From the NCBI GenBank assembly GCA_965153455.1, contig OZ234503.1:5580001-5644000 (forward strand): DNA of 64,000 nt, given 5' to 3'. The notes beneath the pieces are model-generated. The model was not told the DNA's origin. It searched no databases and saw only the letters and a list, made by a program, of their open reading frames with translations. Positions 11,473 to 24,536 of this stretch are shown one piece after another (the first letter of the stretch is position 1; every line of letters begins with the position of its first letter). A program made the position numbers and the translations under genes. Source of the stretch: Sphagnum compactum. Its lineage: Eukaryota; Bryophyta; Sphagnopsida; Sphagnales.

Positions 11473-14400
11473 CCTCCTGCAGCAGCAGCAGCAGCAGGAA
11501 GAACTAGGATTACTGCTCCAATCCTACTGCACCAGAAGTTCTTCACATCTCTAGACCAGATCTGCGTCATCATGCACATCATGCATCTTTTTCCTGCATT
11601 CTAGAAAATTGTTGTTCCATTTAAATTCTTTTGTTGACCACTAAATTTTTTTTTTAATTTTTTTTTTTAGTTTTGCAATAATAATACGGGGCTGCGTCAT
11701 GATGATGTTGATGATGATGAACCTATATCTATAAATTATTCTTCCTGTACTACAGCGACGCTCCCATGATGATGATGATGTTCCTTCGATCCACTCAAAT
11801 TATACCAAGCAACAGCTTAGCTAGCTAGCCAACAAGCCAAACAAGTTCATGTATGAGTCTCCACTACTCTAGTTTTCAATTGAATCCTTTTCATGTGCAG
11901 CTGCTGATTTTTTACATCAAGCAATACTTGGCAGCTGTGTTGTACATTCATGTTCAGCAATTATCCAAGTTATAATTATATATATATATGAGTTCATTGT
12001 GTTGTTAGTCCACATGAGTCCTGAGCAAAATCAAAGAAAAAGGTGAGGGAATTTATTAATTTTTGAGAGTTTTGTTATATGTCATGAGTTTCACCTGGAG
12101 ACTGGGATCTTTTATTAGCAAGCTTGCAGCTGCTTTACTGTTTAATAGAGTAAGTTCCATGGTATTCTAGAGTCTTGCCATTGTGTTTTTGTCTAGATCA
12201 ACAACAGTCTATCTCTGATCCCTGGATTATAATTTTTGTGTAAAATGAAGTTGTGGCAATAATTATTTAATTTTGCCTACTAATTAATTCGAGTGTTGAT
12301 CTTTAGACTACAGGTCAGGCTTCTCTTCAATATCAAATTGAGCTCTAGAGCTGTCAAACTTTACATTGTTCAAAGTTTTGCAAAAGACACTGGGGAGGAC
12401 TGGCCAGGGGCAGGCTGGTACTAGTTTTTGCAATATTGAAACTTGGAGCTTAATTTTGGGTTGGAACTGGGAACTTGTTTTTGGCTCCCGAACTTCACTT
12501 GGGTCTTCGTTTTATTGGGTTGGAAACTCCTTCAAGGAACTTGTTTTCAAGGCTTGCAAACTTCCCTTGGGTCTTTGGTTAATTGGGTTGGAAACTTCTT
12601 CAAGGAACTTGCTTTTGGGTTGGAGATTCAAGCTTGAACTTGTTTTTAAGGGGCAAGGTTCTTTTGGGCACAATAGGCTTGTTTTCAAAGGGGTTAACAA
12701 TTTACTTTCCTGGACTTACTTCTTTAAATTGCAAGGGCCAATTTTTACTGGTTAGAGCAGGGGTTCTTTAAGGAGTGAAGAAATAAGGGATTCTGATTAC
12801 TACTGAAGAGGAGCAATGAAGGGCTTGAATAGATCTGACACTCAAGATAAAGGATTCTTGTCACTTTCTAACCTACTAACTAGAGGTGAAGAACTAAGGA
12901 ACCACTATGTGTTGGTGCAATGTGAATGGGTTGGTTTACTTCAATCTAGTTCAATGTCCCTCTAGATCAAAATCTAGTGGTTCATCAGCTTTTTCATCCT
13001 AGGATTATCCATCACATGGACCATGTGTGTGATCACATAAGGTCCAAAAGTTCACAAACTTGTTGGAAGTTAGTGAGTATCAGCTATGGATGCTTGTGAG
13101 CTTTAGACAGGTTCATTATGTCCACAAGCCAACCACTCATTGGAATATTGCCAATTTGTGCTGCTATTTTTGGTCCACCAGCCCACTCATAAGTCTTGAC
13201 ATGTGCATCACTAACAATTTGAGGTTGAGTTACCTAGTTTGTGAAATTTTGAACATTTTGGAACAATTTCAATTCTAGGGTTATTTATGTTTTAATGCAC
13301 TAAAGGTGCATTCACACTTGGTGTTAAGGACTCTAGTATTATGTCCCCTAAAACCAAGCTAGTCATTTAGGACCCTAAACCTATTTACCATGATTTCAGA
13401 TTTTATGTTAAGTTAACATTCACTTAATATTAAACAATCACCCATTTAACATTGGGCACCACCTAAGATGCCACCTTGATTTTCACTTAACACTGACTTA
13501 ACATTAGGTGTGATTGCACCAAGTTAAAAGTACTAAAATCCACTAGGATCTTGAAAAGAACAATATTATTTTTGAATATTCTCTAAAGTATAACGCTTGT
13601 TACATGAGCTAAAAAAAGGGGCCATCATTTTTAACTAATAGAAAGTCTAACCCACATAATAATAATTTTAGATGAAGGGCATAATTTGACACCAATGAAA
13701 GTAATGTCAATCTTGATCATTGTCTCAAAAGATACATGTCCCATTGAAGGATACAGATAATAATTTTAGATTAATGGCCAAGAATGGGATGTGAATTAAA
13801 AAAAGACACCAATGAAAATATTAATTTGTGAATTCAGTGATCATCAATGTTTCATAAATAGAATTGACACCCTAGCAAGCTATGTGAGGATTCTCACTCC
13901 TTATTTGATTCTAGCTTGATACATGATAGAAAAAGATGTTAGGTTAATTCAGCCTTTCATCATGCCTTGGCATTTGACTTCATATCTCCAAGTTTTGGTT
14001 GTTTGTGTTTTTACTAAAGAGGTTCCAAAGATGGCATTATGGTGCTTCGCTGAAACCTTTTAGAGAGACTCATGCAATATTCACATACAATCAACACCAG
14101 TGACATTTTTTGGTGGAATATTTCTTCTATTTTGTGGATTTTTTTTTAGAAAATGCATTTTGCAACATGTGGTTTTTCAGTGCAAAATGTGTTTTTTCTT
14201 ATCAAAATTCGCCACTTTTGCAGAACCAAAAAACCTTTTTTTTTTTAAAACATTGATTAACACACTACATTCATTGATACACATTTATATACACTTGACC
14301 TCAAGATCGTAAAGCAAGTTTAGTTATTTGAAATTGATGTTAAAATTTATCATTTGTGTATGTACAACACTCCATCATAACTACATTGTATTTGAAATGT

Positions 14401-16870
14401 AAATGAAATACTTTGCATTAAATGCACAATGATATAATTGCTGCTAGAGTACCAAAAATCTTTACGTGAAGCTTAGTAAATGAAAATAGGTGGGATTGCT
14501 ACAAATTTGTTTTCATAATTTTTGTGTCCTTTCTAGAATCTCCGCCAAGGGAGGGGGACACTACTTGAAAAAAATAGAAAATACATGAGTAGAAATATAG
14601 GGTGCAATATGTTGGTTGTCGGGTAAAACTTAACAAGTTAATTAATTTTAAAATAGGCTATGTATATTTTGAAAATAGAATTATAATTAATATAAGGTAT
14701 GTGTAAACCTCTAATATTAAAAAAATTATATGAAAAATAGCATGTGCATTAAATATTTAAGGTATTAGTTGTTAGTAGGTTCAGTTATTGTGAAATAATG
14801 TTTTGATTATTGTGGAGTGTACATTGTGATGATAATAAGATTTTGGACTATGAAAAATGTAAAGACATATATTGGTTGGATTGTTTTTATGCAACTTCTT
14901 TAGATGCATTTGTGGCTAAAAAAATTTTATAAATTGCAAATTTTTTTCATTTCAATTACATTCCATAGTTTCATTTTTGCTTTTAGTTCCAAATTTTTCT
15001 AGCTCCAAATTTTTTTAACTAAAAATCTAAATTAATATAGGGTATTGAAATTGAATGTTAGAAAAATAATAATAAACAAATATAGGGTTCTTAAAATATG
15101 TGCATATTAAAAAAAATAATAATAATAGGGTGGGGGAAAATATAAATCCAAAACTTCAAACAACCCAAAAATAGTTGTTTATTACACGTAAGTCACAAAA
15201 ATAACATTAAGTGTCCCCCCTATAAGAATCACCAACTTGAACTTTGGAAATTCATAACTAAATTATATATACTCAATTAATCAATCAAAAAAAAAATCAA
15301 ATAGAATACCATCTAAAATATCTTTCAAAATTTTATTTTTAGAAAAAAACCCCCCAAAATATGCATCAAAAGTGTTCCTTACCAAAAGCTTCAAGGAACA
15401 TAACCATCATTATTTGCTTGAAACGTTTTGCTTCTAAGAAATGCTTAGGAACATCAAAATCAAAATATTTTTTTATTACATTAAAGTTTCATAGTTTCTA
15501 CAACCTAATTAATGTATTTACTTTTTTTTAAATGAAAACCTTTCTTTAAGTGTTTTTTATAATTTCTTATAAGTTCAGTGGGTTTGGAGTAAAATGAATA
15601 TGGTACCACCCAATCATACTTTTGCATTTTTCTTATAAAACTCCATGTAAGAATATATGTCAATTAATTGAGAAATGCAACCAATGCAACAAGGAGTGAG
15701 GCATGGGGTTTTTGCTTGGGGATTTTACTACTTGAAGCTCTAGTCTTGTGCTCAATATGGTTGGGGGTTGGGTTGGGTTGTGGGTGCAAGAACATTGATA
15801 TGACATGGGACAAAACATATCTTTTGATTAAATTGAGGTTCAACTCCTAAAGAGTGCTTCAAGTGTTTGAGTTTGTTTCTCCAACATGCTTTGTGGACTT
15901 TGTTGTGCAATTATGAATGTTTCATTAGTGAATTTGCATTGTACAAAATTTGCACTTGTGCAACTTTTTGGCTTGAATATGTGAGTCCACATAAATGTTA
16001 AATTTTTCATGTGTTATGTTCACTAAATTGAGGATTGAAGCTTGGGGTTTTTGCTCAAATAATATCTTATTATTCTTGCATTTTGTTAATTGAACCTTGA
16101 ATCTTACATGTGATGCATGATTATTGGTTGAGTTGCGTTGTGAATGTAGGAACATTGATATTGCATTTGGCAAAGTCTCTTTTGAGACTTGGGTTCAACT
16201 CCCCTAGGAATGCTTTGTTTGAGTTTGTTTTGCGCAATTTGCTTTCTAGACTTTAGTTTGAAACTTGAATGCAAGTCATTGGTAAGATTTGCACCATGCA
16301 TTGGTGCAGCTCTTTGGCTGGAATAAACAAATTTCCATGTTCAACTTTTCTATTCAATGTATGTGCAATGTTCATTAATTGTCAAATTGCACAAATTGCA
16401 TGTGTTTGAGATGCCAATGGGCCCTAAGAAAAAGCTAGAAAGTTCCGAGAAGTTTGCTTTTAAACTACATAATGTAGTTAATTGCATGACCACATAAAAT
16501 ATTATTAGACAAAAAATTTCATCGCCAATTTATGGCTCAAATAGTCATAATTCCCCCCTACAAACTGGAAACAGTGTAGCAATTTCCCAAAAAAACCAAA
16601 TTAAAAATCCTAATAAGAAAGCTTCCAAAATGAAATTTAGGTTCCTTCTTTTCCACTTGAGCTAGTTACTAAACAAAATGAAAACATAAGGCCATATATT
16701 TTGACATGCAATGTTAAACAAAGGAAAAAAAATTATGTAAAATATTTTCAAATTTTAAAATAAAGTGCCAAGGAACATTATTTGACCAATTTTAGATCTT
16801 TAATCACTCCTTGAGGTGTTTCCTTGAGGTATCACTCAATCATACTTCACTTTGTGCGCTTCAACAAAGA
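11473..16870. other. 3' flank of the oxidase gene and AT-rich intergenic DNA
   Basis: The first 100-300 bases are likely 3' UTR (CAG repeat, T-rich tracts, ATG-rich simple repeat near 11700-11785). Beyond that the sequence is AT-rich with no recognisable coding region. A short tandem duplication at 12492-12627 is listed separately. Confidence 0.6.
12492..12627. repeat. Two-copy tandem duplication, 68-bp unit
   Basis: The words 'acttc(a/c)cttgggtctt', 'attgggttggaaact' and 'cttcaaggaacttg' recur in the same order with a 68-base offset (starts at 12492 and 12560). Flanking sequence contains further degenerate 'ggaactt' and 'gggttgga' words, so the whole 12420-12720 stretch may be an older minisatellite. 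Confidence 0.6.
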
Positions 16871-17059
16871 ATTAAAAACAAAATATTTGGTGTTAAACCT
16901 CTGATTATTTCAATGGAGACTAACATTAATGACATAAATGGAAATTAGCATTAATCGTTATGTGTACACATGATTGGCTTAAAAAGTTTGTGGAGAACTT
17001 TAATGATCCAAACAAGCCTGAGGGAGGTCATTTTGTAGATTAACATTGATATATTAAAA

Positions 17060-17640
17060 CATTTCCTTACATTATTGGGTGCCAAACCTTTGGTCATCTT
17101 TTCGAAATCATCATTTATTATTATCAACATTAATTTGAAAGGAACCAATGAAAGGAGATCAGCCTACATTTAACTTTGATGCCCTTTACACACATCAACT
17201 GTTTATTTTATTGCTTATGTCAAAAAAATGTAAGGTGGGGTAAAGTGTAAGGAGATGTTCAACAAATTAATGTTAATCCCAAAAATGATTTCTTCAAGAT
17301 TTAGGGGATCATTTTTTGGGAGATCTTTTTTTGGATTAACATTGATCTTGTCAATAAACATTCTAAGCCAACCATGTGTACGTGGATTTTCATTTATATC
17401 ATTAGCACTAATCTCCGCTTCAATAAGCACATGTTTGACACCCATTACTTTACCCCATATCACAATTTTTTGACATAAGCAATAAGATAATTAGTTAGTT
17501 GATGTGTAGAATGGGCATCAAAGGTAAATGGAAAATGAACTCCTTTCATTGGTTCCAATTTTCAAATTAGCATTGATCATAGTATAAAATAATTTCAAAA
17601 ACATAAGCATGGCACCCATTGATATAATGCCTACTAGTGC
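17060..17640. repeat. Long imperfect inverted repeat
   Basis: The left arm (about 17060-17307) reads, in reverse complement, much like the right arm (about 17308-17640). Matching blocks include 'attgggtgcc', 'ggaaccaatgaaaggag', 'tttgatgccc', 'acacatcaact', 'attgcttatgtcaaaaaa', 'ggggtaaagt' and 'aatgttaatcc', in mirrored order. The right arm has about 100 extra bases near 17348-17445. A diverged direct-sense relative of that missing piece lies at 16880-17000. Two copies of one element inserted head to head is the simplest reading. The class is unknown. Confidence 0.6.
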
Positions 17641-19400
17641 ATGTGCTTCAAATTATAATTTGGACATAGTGCAAATTGCTCACTTTAGAAAGAAAACTTT
17701 TAATAAAATTAGCAATTACGTACAAGTCTTAAGGAGTAGCCATAAGAACCTTCCCTAAGCTTTCAAATACAAAAGTCTTGAAAAATGATTTGGTTTCAAG
17801 ATTAACAAAGGTGGTTTCATCCATACAATGTAGCCCTATCATGTCTATGTTATGGAAGGAAAATGCACATTTCAAAGCGTTGAAGTTCATATTTGGAAGA
17901 ATTGTCTTGTAGCTCCAACAAAACATTACTTTTGCATTGCCTAACATCTACTACTCTACTACAAAACTTATATTTACTTAACAATGGAAAGCTAAGAAAA
18001 TTAACATATATTTATTGTGAAGTTAAGCTTCATCAAAGTTCAAGCATATGATCTAATAAGGGGAACAATGAAAAAGAACATTTCATGGTGGCCAATCTAG
18101 CTTTTTTTTTCTATAGTTTACTAGCTTGAAAGATTTTCATTAAATGGCCCAAAAATTTATCTTTGAATTTTCTAGTTGCCAAATTTCAAGAATTGTTTTT
18201 GAATCGCTAGATTTTTGTGGTAAATTCTAGTTTTGTAGCAAAAAATATAGATGGATGTTTTAATATTTTTATTTCATATTTTTTTATAACCAAATTTTGG
18301 CCACATTATCATCTTATGATTTATTGCCACTTCAAAAACATCACATTAATACAATAAATCAATCAAAAGCATTAATGGCCATGTTTTGCACCAATCTTGG
18401 GGGGTATGATATTAACCACCAAATTCCTTTAGGGTATAAACATAGATATGTCCAATACATGTGTGCATTTTACTTATCAATGATCATTTTTTGAAAGACC
18501 CAAGTTTATAACAAATCACTAATCCTTAAATGTTCAATTACCTAGCCCCCTACCTCATAACCTTTATTCCAAAAGTTTGAAAGATCACCTTGCCTTGATT
18601 GAAATATCTGAAGTTCTTGTAAGTTAAAAACACCATTTTACCTAATGATATAACCAAAGGATTCATACAATTATTTTAAGTTATATTTGTTTATTATGAA
18701 TGTAAATATTGTTACATGTAATGTATGTTACCTTTTATGTTGTGGCTTACATAACAATATTTTGTGCAATAATCACATTTGTAACAATATTGCATGTCCA
18801 TATCACAATTTTTTATATATTTTTCAATTCCAATTATCAAAATTGGTTTTCAAAACTAGGTTGGATTTATTTTTCTTCTTTAACTTTTTTATTTAAAATA
18901 TCCAACAAGTATATTATAAAAAAATTTATGAATCTCACTCTTTTCAATATTTTGCTAAATAATATATGTTAGATATTCAAGGTGGTTATCATAACCTAGA
19001 TAACAAAATCCAACAATTTTAATACAAACAATTTGTGTTCAAAGAGATGAAATTAAAAGTCCACAATCTTCTTTCATTCAAACCCACCCTCATATTCTTT
19101 TATATTTTTTTATAAGCAAACATCAACTTCAATAAACTTTTCAAGCTAAAAAGGAAAGTACAATTCACCCTAGGATATTAGGTCAATTTTTGCTACTAGA
19201 TATTAACTTATTTAAATTATCTAATCATAGCCAACATTTCTTCAAATTTGTAAGTGTCCCAACCAAGGAAAAAATCTTTTCACTTTCAATTTGACCAACA
19301 TTGCCATAATGACACCTTGGATTCAATAAGGATCAAGTTGTGTAATTGGTATTTTTAATGCATAGTTGCAAGAAAAATTCTTGGAAGATTTTAAGAAGGA
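17641..19400. other. AT-rich intergenic DNA without a recognisable gene
   Basis: Low-complexity AT-rich sequence. Open stretches are short and have no recognisable domain. Confidence 0.6.
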
Positions 19401-19418
19401 AGAAAATTTCAAAGACAA

Positions 19419-19938
19419 ATGATTAATCCAATGTCTAATTTTTCAATGAACTATGCTCCTAGACTAAGTATTTTAATGATAAATTTTATTAATACTCGTC
19501 CATTTTTTGCAACTATGCACTTGTGTAGGATGTGGGAGTTGGAGCAAGCTTCTAACCTAGATACACGTTCGTTTATTGAATCGGTGAGAGGTGTTGTGCA
19601 TGGGCACCCTATGGACTCAAACAATTCAGAAGATTTAAGTTTATGGTGTTATTATTTGGCAAGCCTTCACAAATAGCAACACACTACACCAAGAAAGATG
19701 AAAGCTTACTTGTAGTTTGTTGCAAACTTATGATAGTGGGATTGCTTGAATGTTTGACATGCCAATTATTGATGCTACAAGTGTGTTGGTGAATTACATA
19801 GGGGTAACTAAAAACATATTGAAACTTGATTATGGTCCAATGCATACTCCTATTATCATTTTCAAATGCAAATGGATGAAATCAGAAGACAATCAAGGAA
19901 ATCCAACATATGTAAGGGATGATGTTGGATCCTTATAG
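19419..19938 (+). pseudogene. Decayed CACTA (En/Spm-like) transposon fragment, DUF4216-like
   Basis: Two short reading frames in different phases look like consecutive pieces of a CACTA transposase-region protein. The second (19750-19938) contains YIGVTKNILKLDYG, then FKCKWM, then a DDVG word. That matches the layout of DUF4216 (YYGxIxxIxELDY, then LFKCxW, then DxxGFT), which accompanies plant CACTA transposases. The first piece (19419-19676) would lie just upstream. At least one frameshift and several stops separate them, so this is a dead remnant. No CACTA termini or target duplication were found. The class is inferred from one weak domain match. Confidence 0.5.
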
Positions 19939-22900
19939 TGTCTTTTTTACACAAATTGCCTCTCATGTTTGAACCTTTCATAAATTTTCCTACTCAAGCA
20001 ACATAGGTGTTTTTCATTGGTGATTTAAAAAGACCAAGTTGAAAAGTTGTTTTGTGAAAGGAAGGTTGGTTTAGAATAGAAGTGGCAAATACAAAAGATA
20101 TGTTCATTGTAACAATAGTGGAAACAAGTGGCTTGAGTGCTCCAATTGAACTCCTTATACCCCCAAGTATTACATCCATAATAAGTACCATAGAATTGTT
20201 AACTAAGACAATCTTCTAGCATTTATAAAGTTTTAGAACAGATTTTTCGTACATTCTTTTACTCAAGCATTCTTGCCACAATGTTGAATTTTTTTAAGAT
20301 TGAAAAACGATAATAAAATTTGCACATTCCCTTCAAAACTTTTCTAGTATATCTCAAGTTTGGTAGTTTGGTAGCACTTTTGTTTCCACCTAGTGATGTG
20401 ATAATAAAAATTGAAATTTTCTTATGATCATATTAAATTTGTAAAATTTATGTGAAACAGTCTTAATACATTGCAAAATAATAATTTGCCACAAGTGAAC
20501 CAATAAATGTAATGTTGAACTACTCATATTCTAGTCATTTTTTAGTCCCAAAAAACGTCAAACCATGATTATACTCATCATTACATGAAAGTCATTTTAT
20601 AATCATATGAAAACTGAAGGTTGTTCATTTCCAAGTCATTTGACAATCATGTCACATCCCAACTCATCATTAAACATGTCTTACAAAATAGGCATTATGT
20701 AATCATAAAACATTTGCCAAATTGTTCATTATCTAGTTATTTATTAGTCAAACTAAAATGTCATGTCATCACTTTCCACATCATTTACAATGTAGTCATT
20801 TTATAATCATTAATATAACAATTAGAAGTCCATGCGATATTAGGTATTGTCATTGATGTCAAATGGATGAAATAATGTGGATGACAATTGGAAGTCCATG
20901 TTGTGATGTCCTCTCTCATGTTGCCATCTTTTATAGTGACATCCACTAGTTACAACAACAATTGATATATGACTGTCTCACTTCACACATAGGATTCAAT
21001 GGAATGGATTTATGACTATAGTCACTCATGGAGTCATTGAGGACATAATCATTGTGTTTGTGGTTGGAAAGGACAAGATTCTTTATCGTGATTAACCCTT
21101 AAATGTCACATTAAACCATTAATTTTTATTTGCTTAAAAATCTAGCCCAACACTTATTTCACAAGTTTCATCCATTTGGTTTCTATGGACAAGGCCATGA
21201 TTTATTTATTTTTAATTCTTCAAATGAAAACCTATTACCTTTGTACACATGATACATAAATGGGTGTAATGTGAAATGCATTATGTCCCCACAATTCATG
21301 CGCTTACCATTAGCCCTCATAGGCATTTATTCCCATTCATCTATTTTGCATGAATGCACAAACATGGAATTTCTCCACGCCCAAGCAAAAACTTAGGAAA
21401 CTATTACTACATTATTAGTACATAGTACATGTCAATCACTAAAATGAACTCTTCAAAAGAATTCATGGTTCCCATTCTAAAAGTCTCGCTAACCCCATAG
21501 GTTTTTTTCAAACCTAAACACAAGCCTATTCTACAAACTATACACATTTGTGCATATTTTTTACATCATGTCGTGCTACTAGATTGGCACCCAACACTAT
21601 TGAAACTAAAAGAACCATGACATGGGGATAAACCTCCCAATATGAAAAAAATAGAACCTTATTCATACTACTAGGTTCCAACACACATAACATATTACAA
21701 ATTATTATTATCTTGCAAGAAATAATTGACAATTAATATTATAAACCATTTTTATTTAGAGATGATTTTAAACATCTTCAAAAGATGAGGGAAAAATTGT
21801 GAGAATAAATTGAAAAACAATTCAACTCATCCTTATTTGTGCCATGTGTAGTTCTACATCCTTCAAGATATTAGCTCCATGCTCCTTGAGAATCTTGTTA
21901 CCTAGCATTGATGTATGGCCTTTCCACAAGGTGGGTTCATGTTTTCATCCATCCTTTTTGAAAATCTCTTCTAGGTCAAAACACAGTCAAAGGAGCCAGG
22001 GGTGTCAAGGTAAAAATCCTTTTCCAAAGATTGCACGTGTCATTTTTGTGTTGGTTTATAACTTTTAAATTTGTATTTCAAGTACTCCCTTTAACACTAT
22101 ATTTTAAATATAAATACATTTTGACTACTTGTAAATTGATTTTATATCATGTGTATTGTGCATTCATGCCTTTTATTACATAAATTGCATGAATTACACT
22201 CACTTGGGTGGCTCCAATGACTATTTTTACCCTTCTTCTAACTTTACACAAGTTGTAAATTCTTTCAGGTTGGGCTTTATGCATATTTGCAACCATGTTT
22301 TCTTCAACCATTAATCTAGTTATTATTTTTAACCTATGACCTTTTAATCTGAAAGTTTAATATCATACCATCATGTTTCTACCTGAACCAAAGCACTCTT
22401 CTTTAACCCAAAAAATAATTATGACACAAATTGCATACATTGTTAACATGCATATTTACAAGCCACATTGAGTGAACATCTTTGCTTCACCATTGAACAC
22501 TTGTTAATGAAAACCTCCACTTCATTATGCACATTGAAAAGTGGATACCAATGTTTGATGGTTTTTTTTTGGAATCTAGAACTATTAGGTAATGGTAGTG
22601 TATGTGTATACTCCATAGATGGTTCTCAAACATCAAAAAACTTATTCTAACCATCGATTGTCGATTTTCAAAAATTATAGAAGCAGTGTTGACCCTTTTT
22701 TGGCATTCTTAAAAAATTCCAAGAACTTTGTTAATGAACCTACCATAGATGTTACTACTCTAATATCCAATAAACCATTTTGTGTATAGGAAGACTTTCA
22801 TGTGATGAAAGGCCAAACCTAATTTGATCATTTGAAGCTTAATTCATTAAAATAATGTGCGTGATTTTAAGGTCAAACATAATATATAAGGTTATTCACA

Positions 22901-23770
22901 TGTGATTCAATGTCATAAAAAGAAGTCATCTACCAAGGTTTAACCGCAAAGCAAAAAATCAAACAAATAGTATGGACCCAACCAATTTGACTTAAATAAA
23001 ATACCCCTAAAGTAAATATATACCTTTTAGAATTCCAAAAAAAATTGAATAAATATTCTTGAACCCTAGCTCATGAACTCAATCAAATTATTTTATCAAC
23101 TCATTCCATTCACTCTAATCATTGCAATTTCATACTGGTTCATTCATGTTGCTTCCCTAAATGTCCATCCACTATATTGAATTATTTGTTTTTGTGGGCT
23201 AAATAATTCATAATTCATCCATTTGTTCATAAATATAATAATTTGTTTCACATTCATTAAATGATGTTTGCCTTGTGGATTCTTATTGTAGCTTAATTAT
23301 AATCCATCGTAATTACAATCTTCTAATCATCCCGCTTCAAACATCTCATTTCATCTTAGGGTTCATGTATTATAGCATTAATTTATGGACTTATAGTGGT
23401 TTTTACTTTGCTTTGCTATTTGGTAAAAGTAATTTCAAGTGCAAAGACTTTAATTCTCCCTTTACACCTATTAAAGTTAAACAAGAAAGTTAATATGTCA
23501 TATCTAATTGGTAACAAAGACAAACTAATAGTCTTGTCAAACTTTTCTATTATTTTACTAGATTTTTGTTTTAACATTTGTTATAAAAACTTCAAGAAAT
23601 AGTTTGAACATGCCTTTCTCCGATCAATAGCTTCACGAAAACATGTAGCTTCAACAAGAGTCTTTTGTCTTTAATTTTTTGCTTATAAACCCTAACAAAA
23701 ATTGTCATGAGAATGTAACAATAATATTTCCACATCAAGAAGATTTTTTCATAAATGTCATAAGATCATA
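19939..23770. other. AT-rich intergenic DNA without a recognisable gene
   Basis: AT-rich sequence with scattered short open stretches, none with a recognisable domain. The dispersed repeat at 20690-21080 is listed separately. Confidence 0.6.
20690..21080. repeat. Dispersed AT-rich repeat, copy 2
   Basis: Partner of 960-1340: 'agtcatt'-rich sequence, 'atgtcatcac', 'atatatgact' and a 'taggatt' word appear in the same order. It is old and diverged. Confidence 0.35.
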
Positions 23771-23774
23771 TATC

Positions 23775-23935
23775 GTTAATTTTTCCACACCACAAAAGAA
23801 ATACCATGAGATCCATACTAAATTTTCCCAAACCACAAAAGAAATACCATGAGATCATATCATTTTTTCCCACAACACAAAAGAAATGCCATTTGATCAT
23901 ATCAATTTTTCCCACACCACAAAAGAATTGTTATG
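23775..23935. repeat. Minisatellite, about 4 copies of a 40-50-bp unit
   Basis: Each unit has 'tttttcccaca', 'ccacaaaagaaat' and 'ccatgagatcatat' words in fixed order. Four imperfect copies can be counted before the pattern fades at about 23960. Confidence 0.7.
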
Positions 23936-24036
23936 AGAATTGTCTCAATTATTTCCATACCTGGCAAAAGAACCAAAGTCTGAATTCATATCCTACAACT
24001 CTGACATTTTTTTCCAAAATTATTGACTTCTCGCCA

Positions 24037-24104
24037 TTTTGGAACCCTAACCCTAACCATTTAGGGTTCCAAAACGCCAAGAATTTTTGAATTCTCGAGA
24101 ATTC
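24037..24104. repeat. Two perfect hairpin palindromes in telomere-like sequence
   Basis: The arm TTTTGGAACCCTAA at 24037-24050 is perfectly mirrored by TTAGGGTTCCAAAA at 24061-24074, with a 10-base spacer. Fifteen bases on, GAATTCTCGAGAATTC at 24089-24104 is a perfect 16-bp palindrome. They lie just upstream of the telomere-like block at 24140-24272. Confidence 0.8.
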
Positions 24105-24139
24105 ATTCAATCAGTTGGTGCTGGCTTTCAATTGCTTGC

Positions 24140-24272
24140 TAACCCTAAATTCAATCAGGAACCCTAACCCTAAATCCAGCAGGAACCCGATCCCCCATTC
24201 CAACAGGATCCCTAACCCTAAATCCAGCACGAGCCCTAACCCTAAACCCAGCAGGATCCCTAACCCTAACTT
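24140..24272. repeat. Degenerate telomere-like (CCCTAAA) interstitial repeat
   Basis: About four units of roughly 28-33 bases combine CCCTAACCCTAAA with a 'ccagca(g/c)ga' linker. The CCCTAA words match the plant telomere repeat and the telo-box promoter element (AAACCCTAA). The regular linker shows it was amplified as a minisatellite rather than being true telomere. A GC-richer, leader-like stretch follows on the + strand to about 24450. Confidence 0.7.
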
Positions 24273-24536
24273 TCACTGTGGGGTGCGATTGTGATTCAAT
24301 AGGGCAGAAGAAATTAAATCTTCATATCCCAAGAACGACTTCAAAATATCTGCTGCGTGTCGTAAGATCGATCCTCTCCTCTGCATCTTGCGATGGAAAT
24401 CGAAACTCTGGCAATCGTGGCCAGGAAGTTTAGCGACAGATTGTGAGAATGTTGTGTGATGGTGTTTTTCTTTCCTGTTTTTTGTTCTTGTGGATATGAG
24501 ATATGGCCGGAGCTCCTCGTGAGATATATATTCTTT

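Noticed and set aside
24140-24272. True telomere or chromosome end
   Set aside because: Only a few degenerate CCCTAA words with a linker, flanked on both sides by unique and genic DNA.
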